Position numbers and translations under genes: made by a program. The notes under the pieces were generated by a model, which saw nothing but the letters and a program-made list of their open reading frames with translations, was not told the DNA's origin and searched no databases. From an uncultured Acidimicrobiales bacterium (GTDB taxonomy: Bacteria; Actinomycetota; Acidimicrobiia; Acidimicrobiales; SHLQ01): a stretch of 64,000 bases of DNA. Positions 1 through 7,942 of this stretch are shown one piece after another; the stretch's first letter is position 1, and each line of letters starts with the position of its first letter. The stretch spans positions 1 through 64,000 of the forward strand of contig CALGZB010000016.1 in NCBI GenBank assembly GCA_937934655.1, written 5' to 3'.

Positions 1-1
1 C

Positions 2-280
2 TGGGACCAGGGCACCGAAATGGCGGCTCACGCCGATCTCGCTGCCGCCGCGAACATCGACGTCTTTTTCTGTGACCCGGCGTCTCCGTGGCAACGCGGC
101 ACCAACGAAAACTGGAACGGTCTCGCCCGGCAATACTTTCCCAAAGGCACCGATCTATCGGTCCACACCCAAGCCGACCTTGACGCAGCCGCACACTCGC
201 TCAACACCCGACCCCGCGAAACCCTCGACTGGGACAACCCAGCGATACGATTCAACCAACTCGTCGCGACCACCAACTGA
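2..280 (+). CDS. IS30-family transposase, C-terminal fragment (cut by window edge)
   Basis: The reading frame is open from base 2 and ends at the TGA at 278-280, so the 5' part lies outside the window. The visible 92 residues start [10 protein letters not shown] and continue through [27 protein letters not shown] and [11 protein letters not shown]. This is the classic C-terminal half of an IS30-type DDE integrase core; the Glu of GTNEN is the expected last catalytic acid. The enzyme would cut and join DNA for transposition. Whether the element is intact cannot be judged from this piece. A palindrome that recurs elsewhere in the window follows the stop codon directly. The family assignment is firm. 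Confidence 0.85.
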   Translation, partial: WDQGTEMAAHADLAAAANIDVFFCDPASPWQRGTNENWNGLARQYFPKGTDLSVHTQADLDAAAHSLNTRPRETLDWDNPAIRFNQLVATTN

Positions 281-282
281 AA

Positions 283-320
283 CCACCCTGGCACCGAATG
301 GGGGGTTTGGTGCCAGGTGG
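283..320. repeat. Dispersed palindrome copy A, terminator-like hairpin
   Basis: CCACCCTGGCACC (283-295) pairs with GGTGCCAGGTGG (309-320) with one bulge, around a G-rich loop. The core 287-317 closely matches the hairpin at 59027-59056 and shares its arms with 54516-54551. It lies between the transposase stop and the convergent lipid kinase stop, so it could terminate both transcripts, although no long T-run follows. Confidence 0.6.
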
Positions 321-335
321 ACGCGTCCGGTGGTG

Positions 336-1208
336 TTAGTCGAGGTTGGCTCCGGCTACGTGAAGCGCTTGTTTGACGACGGAAATTGTCATGGGAGCGG
401 ATCCGAACTGCTCGCCATCGGCCCACAGTCCAGTTGCGCCGCCCTTCACGGTTACTTCGCTGCCCGAGAACACCTTGGTTCGGTGGTTGGTGAGGAAACT
501 CTGGTCAGGAACCGAGTCGTAGAAGGTGATCAGTTCACGTCGAGTGAGCGGGCCGATCGCCACGATATCGAGCAACCCGTTGGTGGGGTCTGCGGCCGGA
601 CAAATCGGCGTACCCGAACCAAAGAAACGGGTGTTGCCGATGGCCAAGAACGTGTTCTCGAGCTCATGGCGAACGCCGTCGACGTCCAACTCCAGCGGAA
701 CCGTCTTCAAGGCCGGAAGCGCCAAGCCGGTGGCGACCACATATCGTCGCCCATCGCGAGGCCAAGGGAGGCGGTTAGCGACCTGGTTCGTCGTTACCGA
801 AAAGCCCTGCGTGATGATTGAAGCCGCCCACCGGCCCGAACTGCGCATGGCATCGATGGGTTGTGCCTCGCCGAGCGCCGCGGAGGTTGCCGCAGCGAGG
901 TCGGTGGAGATCCCGAGACCGCGAGCAAAGTCGTTTCCGGTGCCGGCGGGAACGATCCCGAGAACCACCGAAGTCTGGGCGACATGTTGCAATGCCATGT
1001 TGATCAGGCCGTCGCCCCCGACGACGATGAGCCGGTCGATTCCTGCACCCACCGCACGGGCAACGGCTGCCCTGGTGTCGTCGGGGTCGCTCTGACAAAT
1101 GATCTCGGGGTCGAGGCCTTCGGAACGAACCTGCCGCTCGACCGCCGCCAAGTGTTTGAGCGCGTCGCCTCGGCCGGCCGCTGGGTTCACCAGAAGGGCT
1201 AGTCGCAT
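336..1208 (-). CDS. Diacylglycerol kinase-like (YegS/BmrU-type) lipid kinase
   Basis: 290 residues, the usual size for DagK_cat lipid kinases that phosphorylate diacylglycerol or related lipids with ATP at the membrane. MRLALLVNPAAGRGDA is the N-terminal beta-strand and glycine-rich loop. LIVVGGDGLINMAL is the nucleotide motif (family GGDGT, here with Leu). GIVPAGTGNDFARGLG is the second hallmark loop. The C-terminal beta-sandwich ends LWADGEQFG. The Leu after GGDG is unusual but does not by itself imply loss of function. It starts 11 bases after the DUF2510 membrane gene, so it is probably the last gene of the minus-strand run that begins at dgcN. The physiological lipid substrate cannot be read from sequence. 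Confidence 0.85.
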   Translation of the reverse strand: MRLALLVNPAAGRGDALKHLAAVERQVRSEGLDPEIICQSDPDDTRAAVARAVGAGIDRLIVVGGDGLINMALQHVAQTSVVLGIVPAGTGNDFARGLGISTDLAAATSAALGEAQPIDAMRSSGRWAASIITQGFSVTTNQVANRLPWPRDGRRYVVATGLALPALKTVPLELDVDGVRHELENTFLAIGNTRFFGSGTPICPAADPTNGLLDIVAIGPLTRRELITFYDSVPDQSFLTNHRTKVFSGSEVTVKGGATGLWADGEQFGSAPMTISVVKQALHVAGANLD

Positions 1209-1219
1209 GAAAGCCAGCC

Positions 1220-2386
1220 CTAGAACGTCGGAACTGGAACGGGCTCGCCGGTGGCTGGAGGATCGTTGCGCGGTCCGCCCGTCTCGCGGTAAAGCGCCGC
1301 TGCCCCGGCAGTCTGGATCGTCGCAACGATCGAGCTGGTCAGCACGTTGATGAGCACGAGGCTGATTGCTAACGCCGCAGGCTTGGTAACGAGTTCGACG
1401 ATGGCAAAGGAATCTGGGGCCCGTTGCTCATCGAGGATGTCCTGAGCCAAGCCCTCATTGATGCCTGGCCCGAGGGTGAGGTTCAGCGGGAAAGAGAATG
1501 CTTGGCTGCCGATGAACACGGCAATGCTGAGTAACACAAGAACACAAAGGCGGCCGAAGACCCCGGCAAATCGGCCGTCGCTGACCGACGAGCTTGCCGA
1601 TAGAAGGTTGGTGCGTGGTGGTGCCACAGCGGCGGCAACGGTGAAGAAGCTCAACTTGACCCACAAGAAGAGGGCCAGCGGAATCCAAAGGAAGCCGACG
1701 ACAGCGAGCCCTGCGGGTCCAACGACCGATCCCACAGCCAGAGAAACGCCGTAGGCGACGGCGAGGACGATGAGGGTCCCGATGGCGTACAGCAGGAAGC
1801 GGGGGAGTCCGCGAAGCCCGGAGCGTAGCGAGACGGCCCACGTCGGCTTGTTCTCGTCGAGGGCCCCATGAAGTTGGTGAGCAACCGCCAAGTGGAACAC
1901 GGCAACGGCAAGCAACCACCAGAATCCTGCGAGGACCATCGGCAGGACGTAATTGGTCGTAAGCCCAGTAACCGAGGCGCAGCCAGCCTCGGGGGCATCA
2001 TCAAACAGAAGACACCCGAGATTGTTAACCCGCGCATTTCGAACGCTGAGCCACGCAAACACTGCAGTGAGAAGTGCACTGGGGAGCACGGTAAGCATCA
2101 TGATCGGAAAGACGTGTCCGGCCCGACCAATCGCGGTGCGAAACACCGTGCCAACCCACTCGGTGACCTCGGAGAGGCCGCTCCCCGTCGAGGTCGCTCC
2201 TGGTTGGCCGAACGACTGCGCCGCATCTTGGCCGGGTGTGGACCGAACCGTGCTCGCCGTCCATACGGAACCGTCCCACCAGCGCTGAGCGCCAGGCTCC
2301 CAGGGGTCGTCGTACCAGCCAGGGGGCGTCGCCGAAGGCGGACTTGTTGGCGGCTCGTTTGATCCCGGGGCGGAGAAGTCGTTCAT
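1220..2386 (-). CDS. DUF2510 multi-pass membrane protein
   Basis: 388 residues from ATG at 2386. A further upstream in-frame extension exists but would run into menB and reads like non-coding sequence. After a Pro/Ser-rich head comes a DUF2510 motif, PPGWYDDPWEPGAQRWWDGS, a short actinobacterial domain often placed on the cytoplasmic face of membrane proteins. About six hydrophobic segments follow (for example around FPIMMLTVLPSALLTAVFAW and GLAVVGFLWIPLALFLWVKL). Function is unknown. The 11-base gaps to menB upstream and to the lipid kinase downstream indicate co-transcription. Confidence 0.8.
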   Translation of the reverse strand: MNDFSAPGSNEPPTSPPSATPPGWYDDPWEPGAQRWWDGSVWTASTVRSTPGQDAAQSFGQPGATSTGSGLSEVTEWVGTVFRTAIGRAGHVFPIMMLTVLPSALLTAVFAWLSVRNARVNNLGCLLFDDAPEAGCASVTGLTTNYVLPMVLAGFWWLLAVAVFHLAVAHQLHGALDENKPTWAVSLRSGLRGLPRFLLYAIGTLIVLAVAYGVSLAVGSVVGPAGLAVVGFLWIPLALFLWVKLSFFTVAAAVAPPRTNLLSASSSVSDGRFAGVFGRLCVLVLLSIAVFIGSQAFSFPLNLTLGPGINEGLAQDILDEQRAPDSFAIVELVTKPAALAISLVLINVLTSSIVATIQTAGAAALYRETGGPRNDPPATGEPVPVPTF

Positions 2387-2397
2387 CGTGACGTGGT

Positions 2398-3297
<900 letters not shown>

Positions 3298-3367
3298 CGG
3301 TGCGGAGCTTACGATCCCGTCCGGCGCTCCGCACTGTTCAGCCCACGGTCAGCACGCGGTCTGCCGC

Positions 3368-4489
3368 CTATTGGCGAAGATGCGGTGAGCAGTGCCCGAC
3401 GAGATCCCAACGTTCGGCTGCACGAACCGACCGGTCAAGAAATGCCCGGAACCGTGCCTGGAGTCGTGCGCCGGCTTCGCCTTCGGCGTCGGCCGCTCCG
3501 ACGTTCGGTACCGGTTGGCAGGCCGCCGGGTACAGGGTGCCCCATGCCAACTCCTCGACGACCTCGTCGTAGCTCCAGCTCGGGCCGCCGGACGCCTCGA
3601 GCGTTGCGCGGTACAAGTCGATGAGCTCGGATTCGCGTGCGACCGTTTCGTCGCATTCACTGGTGGCGAGTAGCCACGCGAGGTCGACGCCGGGAAAACT
3701 CCGCAGGCAAGTTTGCCAATCGAGAACCACCGTCTCGGTGGGGGTGTGGATCATGTTGTCGAGTTCAAAGTCGACGTGGGTGAAGGTCCACGGTCGGGCG
3801 CTGTATTGATCGAGCCAAAACTCGGTGTCGTTAATCCAGCTGGCGCTGCAAAATTCGGCGAGCGCTGGCGAGTACACGTCGGGTTCGGCGGCTTGGAACG
3901 TGGCCCACGATTCCTGGGTGATCGGTATGCCCAGCTTGAGCGATTCGGTTTGCCAGTCGAGCATCCAATCGATGTTGAGAAGCCGGTCACTCATCCAGAA
4001 CTGGCCGTGCATCGTGGCCATCTTGTTGACGAGTTCGACCATCGTTTCGAAGGTGGGGGCGTCGAAGATGTTGCCGTCGGTTCCGTCGATGCGTTCGATG
4101 AGAAGCATGTGGGCCGATTTGTCGTCGGATTCGGCGTTGACGAAACACGTCGGGACCCGCATCGGCACCTCGGTAGCCAGGTCGCGGTAGAACCCGGCTT
4201 CGCGGATGTAGTTCTGCATGACCGAGTTGTAGAGCTGGGCCATCGGCTCATCGAGCGGGCATTTGGCCACCATCGAGGTTGGAAGGTCGGTGTCGCCGTC
4301 CCAAGCGATGTCGACGATTCCGACTTCGCCGAGGGCGCCAACGATGCCGGGCATCGACGAGGTCGTGACCTTGCTGACGCCGGGGTGGACGATGTCTTCC
4401 GCCTCCAGGGCCCCATTGAGCCACTCTGCGGTGATTGCTGAAACCGAAGATGGAATCGTCATGACGGGACCTGCCTTCTCCGGCGACAC
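3368..4489 (-). CDS. Aminoglycoside/ecdysteroid-kinase-like phosphotransferase
   Basis: 373 residues from ATG 4489. An internal ATG at 4462 (MTIPSSVSAITAEW) with an AGAAGG about 11 bases upstream is an equally good start. The protein kinase-like fold is shown by TWTFTHVDFELDNMI (the HxDxxxxN catalytic loop) and ETVVLDWQTCLRSFPGVDLA (the Mg-binding DWQ in place of DFG). MLLIERIDGTDGN is the hinge region. Such proteins (APH/EcKinase-like clan) phosphorylate small hydroxylated molecules. Bacterial members are common in actinobacteria and mostly of unknown substrate. It is placed between dgcA (84 bases) and menB (70 bases) on the same strand. A link to either pathway is not shown by the sequence. 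Confidence 0.75.
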   Translation of the reverse strand: MSPEKAGPVMTIPSSVSAITAEWLNGALEAEDIVHPGVSKVTTSSMPGIVGALGEVGIVDIAWDGDTDLPTSMVAKCPLDEPMAQLYNSVMQNYIREAGFYRDLATEVPMRVPTCFVNAESDDKSAHMLLIERIDGTDGNIFDAPTFETMVELVNKMATMHGQFWMSDRLLNIDWMLDWQTESLKLGIPITQESWATFQAAEPDVYSPALAEFCSASWINDTEFWLDQYSARPWTFTHVDFELDNMIHTPTETVVLDWQTCLRSFPGVDLAWLLATSECDETVARESELIDLYRATLEASGGPSWSYDEVVEELAWGTLYPAACQPVPNVGAADAEGEAGARLQARFRAFLDRSVRAAERWDLVGHCSPHLRQ

Positions 4490-4573
4490 CGGAATCGATT
4501 CGAGAGCTGGATTGTAGTGACCGTCGCCACAGTCTCAAAGAAGATCCAAAAGATGCATTGAAAAGGCCGACCC

Positions 4574-5638
4574 TTACAGCAGCGTCGCGCCTAGCCCCGG
4601 CTCGGGTAATGTCGAGAGCATCCCGTCGATAAGGGCAAAGCCACCGCTTGCGACATCGCGAGCAAGGTCGAGGCTGCCGTCGAGATCGAGGTACCGGGTG
4701 GCCGGTGATGCGAGGGCCGCGTGGAGTGCTGCCGCGATGCTCACCACGCTTTCGTCCATGCATCCCCACATGAGGTCGGTGCCAGTTGCGTCGGCGACGT
4801 CGGCGATATCGAGCGCCGGTCCGATTCCCCCGCACTTCATGAGCTTGATGTTGAAGATCCCAACGAGTGCTGGGGGCCCAGCTAGACGGTGGGCATCGCT
4901 TGGAGAGTGCAGCGATTCGTCGGCGGCGATGAGGCGACGGTCGTCGTCGCCGAGGCGGAGAAGGTCCTCGTCGCGATCGTCGGGAAGTGGTTGTTCGACA
5001 AACTCGATATCGAGTGGTTCGGTCTCGACCAGGAACCTGGCGAGGTCATCGATGGAGTAGCCCTGGTTTGGGTCGACTCGAATGGTTGGGTCGGGACCGA
5101 TTCGGGAGCGGAGTTGCTCGAGTCGATCCAGGTCGTCGTCGATGGACTTCCCGAGTTTTACCTTGAGCGAGCGAAACCCCCGCCCCATGTACTCGTCGGC
5201 CTCGGCAAGGACTTCTTCGGCGGACTCTTTGATGCCAATCGTGACCGAGGTCGGCAGCGAGGTGTGGCTCCTGCCCAGCAGGTCGACCAACGGGATGCCG
5301 GCGGCCTTTGCCACTGCGTCGTGGAGCGCAATGTCGAGTGCAGCGCGCGCTGCCGGGGCATCTGGATACGCGGTTTGGATACGGCTTCCGGTTTCGGTGA
5401 GGTCGATGCTGAGTCCGACGAGGTCGGTAGCCGCCTCAGCGAGCGCTGCCATGGCGGTGTCGTCGGTTTCGCCGGTGATGAGCGGGGCGGTGGACCCCGT
5501 ACCGAGCCCAACCACGCCAGCGTCGGTGTGGATCTCGACAACGTGGTTCGAAACGGCCGAAATGGTGTTGAACGCAATCGTGTAGGGGCGGGCAAGTTCC
5601 ATGTCGATGAGCTGATGGGTGACTTTGGTGATCTTCAT
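4574..5638 (-). CDS. dgcA: Enolase-superfamily epimerase, probable N-acetyl-D-glutamate racemase DgcA
   Basis: 354 residues of the dipeptide-epimerase/muconate-lactonizing branch. Visible active-site set: LKVKLG (the KxK base), VDPNQGY, VEQPLP and AADESLH (three metal-binding acids), FNIKLMKCGG (second lysine base) and CMDES (the DxE-type motif). The N-terminal capping domain starts ITKVTHQLIDMELARPY. By family alone it could be an L-Ala-D/L-Glu dipeptide epimerase. The next gene upstream, only 2 bases away, is a DUF1611 protein. That pair is the arrangement of the described D-glutamate route, where DgcN N-acetylates D-Glu and DgcA racemises N-acetyl-D-Glu to the L form. The specific role is inferred from the pairing. 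Confidence 0.75.
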   Translation of the reverse strand: MKITKVTHQLIDMELARPYTIAFNTISAVSNHVVEIHTDAGVVGLGTGSTAPLITGETDDTAMAALAEAATDLVGLSIDLTETGSRIQTAYPDAPAARAALDIALHDAVAKAAGIPLVDLLGRSHTSLPTSVTIGIKESAEEVLAEADEYMGRGFRSLKVKLGKSIDDDLDRLEQLRSRIGPDPTIRVDPNQGYSIDDLARFLVETEPLDIEFVEQPLPDDRDEDLLRLGDDDRRLIAADESLHSPSDAHRLAGPPALVGIFNIKLMKCGGIGPALDIADVADATGTDLMWGCMDESVVSIAAALHAALASPATRYLDLDGSLDLARDVASGGFALIDGMLSTLPEPGLGATLL

Positions 5639-5640
5639 GG

Positions 5641-6738
5641 TTATTCCTGGGGAGTCTGGGCGGCGATATAGGCGTGAATCGGGTCGATGAGATCGCTGAC
5701 CCCTTCGAGAAGGGGAGCGACGACCGGAATGTCGAGTGAGCTTCGGAGAGCGTCGCGTTCGGCGACCAGTTGAGCCGTGGTGAGGTTCTCGCCGTTCAGA
5801 CAGACGCCAAGCACCTCACTTCCGTACATCGAGATCAAGGCGATTTCGTCGGCGACGGGCGGAATGCGTTTGTCGATCGCTTCGCAGCCATCGAACCAGA
5901 TGCGGCCGGGGGAGTGCTGGAGAATGGCGCCTTTGGCATCGCCGGACAGGAGGAGTTCGGAGCCGCATGGGCCTGACGGGTTTCGGAGCGACGATTGGCC
6001 CTCCAACAAAATGAGGTCCGGCTGCTCGGCGTTCCAACATTCCACGATGGCATGTTCGAGTTCGCCACTGACAAAGTCGTTGGGCACCGAATCGAGGACG
6101 AAACCGTAGGTGGCGCCTTGGAGCCAGCCCGTTTGTCCGGTGGCGATAAGCGCCGAATGGGTTCCGGCCTCTTGTAGAGCATGATGAAGAAAGCGGGTGG
6201 TGGTTCGTTTGCCGACCGCGCAATCGGTGCCGAGCACTGCGAGGCGGGGAGCGGTGACCGTATCGATTTCGCCGGTCCAGAAGTGAAGTTCAGATGGCGG
6301 TTTGGGTTTGCGAAGGTCGAGAAGTTCGAGGTCGCGTTCTGCGGCGAGCTCGACGAGCAGGGGTACCTCGGAGAGGTAGTCGTGAACGCCGGCGGCAACG
6401 GACATGTCATGGCGGAGCGCATCGGCAGCAGCCTCGATGAGCTGTTTCGACAGTTGGCCGCCGTGGGTGGCGACACCGATAATGGCCCACGTAGGGGTCT
6501 TCGCTCCGGCTGCGATGAGCCCGGCTAACTCGTCGAGCGATTCCAGGATTGGGATGTCGCGGTGGATCCCGTCGAGGACCTCTCCGGCGTCCTTTCCGGC
6601 GTTGTTGTGGTCGGCAACCGCAACGATTTCGAAGCGCTCCGAGTCTCGGATGAGACCATGAGCGACCTTCGAGTACGGCTCGTGAAGGCGGCCACCTGTG
6701 AGTAGGACTGCCCCAGGTCGATCGTCGGTAATCATCAT
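5641..6738 (-). CDS. dgcN: DUF1611 P-loop protein, probable D-glutamate N-acetyltransferase DgcN
   Basis: 365 residues, full length for DUF1611. An N-terminal Rossmann-like part (GAVLLTGGRLHEPYSKVAHG) is followed by a P-loop-type segment, LAVLGTDCAVGKRTTTRFLH. IATGQTGWLQGATYGFVLDS, LILLEGQSSLRNPSG and a C-terminal VAPLLEGVSDLIDPI complete the family pattern. DUF1611 proteins were long annotated as putative NAD-dependent epimerase or ATPase. Characterised members (DgcN) acetylate D-glutamate as the first step of D-Glu use. It is the first gene of the minus-strand run and lies 2 bases before dgcA, so translation is probably coupled. Family is certain; the substrate is inferred from dgcA next to it. 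Confidence 0.78.
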   Translation of the reverse strand: MMITDDRPGAVLLTGGRLHEPYSKVAHGLIRDSERFEIVAVADHNNAGKDAGEVLDGIHRDIPILESLDELAGLIAAGAKTPTWAIIGVATHGGQLSKQLIEAAADALRHDMSVAAGVHDYLSEVPLLVELAAERDLELLDLRKPKPPSELHFWTGEIDTVTAPRLAVLGTDCAVGKRTTTRFLHHALQEAGTHSALIATGQTGWLQGATYGFVLDSVPNDFVSGELEHAIVECWNAEQPDLILLEGQSSLRNPSGPCGSELLLSGDAKGAILQHSPGRIWFDGCEAIDKRIPPVADEIALISMYGSEVLGVCLNGENLTTAQLVAERDALRSSLDIPVVAPLLEGVSDLIDPIHAYIAAQTPQE

Positions 6739-7021
6739 GTTTCGTACCCTATGGCACCGCCGGGCGCTGGAGTCACATCTCGGGCGGCACTTTGGCCCGC
6801 ACGTGGCCGGCAGTTTGGCCCGGCAGTATGGCCGGCAGTGCGGCTAACCGTGCGGTTGGTGTTGCGGTTGGTGGTGTGGCTAATGTTGCTGAAGTTTCTC
6901 TTGGTGAACCTGCCTACTGATGTTGCTAATGTTACAAATGTTGCGAAAGTTGCTGCTGTAACCCGTTGTGACGCATGTCTTTGCTGCGGATTTTGTCATT
7001 GATGTAATCCAAACGTAACGT
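6739..7021 (+). promoter_or_regulatory. 283-bp divergent spacer with iterated GTTGC/GTTAC motifs
   Basis: The stretch separates dgcN (minus) from an M23 peptidase gene (plus). 6766-6850 carries repeated GGCCGGCAGT-like words. 6851-6955 carries a run of GTTGC/GTTAC words with a recurring pattern of about 17 bases: AATGTTGCTGAAGTTTC (6882-6898), GATGTTGCTAATGTTAC (6919-6935) and AATGTTGCGAAAGTTGC (6937-6953). The 10-mer AATGTTGCTG also occurs before the DivIVA gene at 10559-10568. Direct half-site repeats suggest a response-regulator binding region, but no regulator can be assigned. Confidence 0.4.
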
Positions 7022-7939
7022 TTGAGTGTCATGCAAGAATTACAACGTCCTTCAGCAGGGTCCAGCACCGCTCGATGGGGTACCGAACTTCGCGAAGCAG
7101 AGTTCCGCGACGTCGCTCGTCGGCGCGTCGGATTCGTCGCGGTCTTCGTCCTTACGGTCATTCTCTTCTTGGGTCTTCTCGGACCGAACGAAGCCTCTGC
7201 ACAAAGCGGCGGCGGCGAGCCCGGCGGACCTATCGATCTCACTGGGGTCGATCTCAGCGGCGTCGATACATCTGGCCCAGCGGGGGCGGCGATCGAACTG
7301 GTGCAGCTGCGCATCGATCTCGTCGCAAGCGAAATGATCGAGTTCGAAGGACTCGCCCAAGGGGCGGTCGATGCATCCGCACGAGGCGACCTCGATCCGG
7401 AGAAGGCAAACGAAGTCTTCATCACCGCACTCGCTCACACCCGTGATGCAGATGAGGAAATCCGTCGACTCAACAGCATGGTGAACGCTGGGGTTCCGTG
7501 GGGCCTCGACGTGGCCGTCTTCCCAGTTGGCGAGGTGAGCGAATTCATCGACAGCTGGGGATTCTCCCGATCCGGTGGACGCCGCCATAAGGGAACCGAC
7601 ATCCTCGCTCCTCGCGGCGCCGATCTTTACGCAATCGAAGGCGGGATCATCGAGCGTCAGGGCGACAGCCAACTCGGTGGACTCTCGGTCTACCTGCTCG
7701 GCGACTCCGGCGCCCGCTACTACTACACCCACCTGGACGAGCTCGGCCCCCAGGTGAAGGGCGAACGAGTCACCGCAGGTGACGTCGTCGGCGCAGTTGG
7801 CGACTCGGGGAATGCGCGCGGCACTCCACACCTTCACTTCCAATGGGCACCCGATGGAAAAGCCGGTTGGGAAAACCCGTACCCACTACTCGAAGCGCTC
7901 TGGGAAGCCGAAAACGGCTCGCCACCGCCCGTTCGTTAA
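7022..7939 (+). CDS. Membrane-anchored/secreted M23 (LytM) metallopeptidase
   Basis: 305 residues from TTG 7022; ATG 7031 (MQELQRPSAG) is an alternative start. A transmembrane/signal segment VGFVAVFVLTVILFLGLLG is followed by ASAQ, compatible with cleavage. A helical middle follows (residues about 80-160). The LytM domain keeps all zinc and catalytic residues: RHKGTD (His and Asp ligands), YYYTHLDELG (His) and GTPHLHFQW (HxH). LytM enzymes cut peptidoglycan cross-bridges outside the membrane. It is divergent from dgcN and convergent, 3 bases apart, with the LCP gene. The upstream repeat-rich spacer is its likely control region. Confidence 0.88.
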   Translation: MSVMQELQRPSAGSSTARWGTELREAEFRDVARRRVGFVAVFVLTVILFLGLLGPNEASAQSGGGEPGGPIDLTGVDLSGVDTSGPAGAAIELVQLRIDLVASEMIEFEGLAQGAVDASARGDLDPEKANEVFITALAHTRDADEEIRRLNSMVNAGVPWGLDVAVFPVGEVSEFIDSWGFSRSGGRRHKGTDILAPRGADLYAIEGGIIERQGDSQLGGLSVYLLGDSGARYYYTHLDELGPQVKGERVTAGDVVGAVGDSGNARGTPHLHFQWAPDGKAGWENPYPLLEALWEAENGSPPPVR

Positions 7940-7942
7940 GGA

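Noticed and set aside
72-821. 249-codon plus-strand frame overlapping transposase and lipid kinase
   Set aside because: It runs antisense through a clear DagK-type kinase and has no protein family character.
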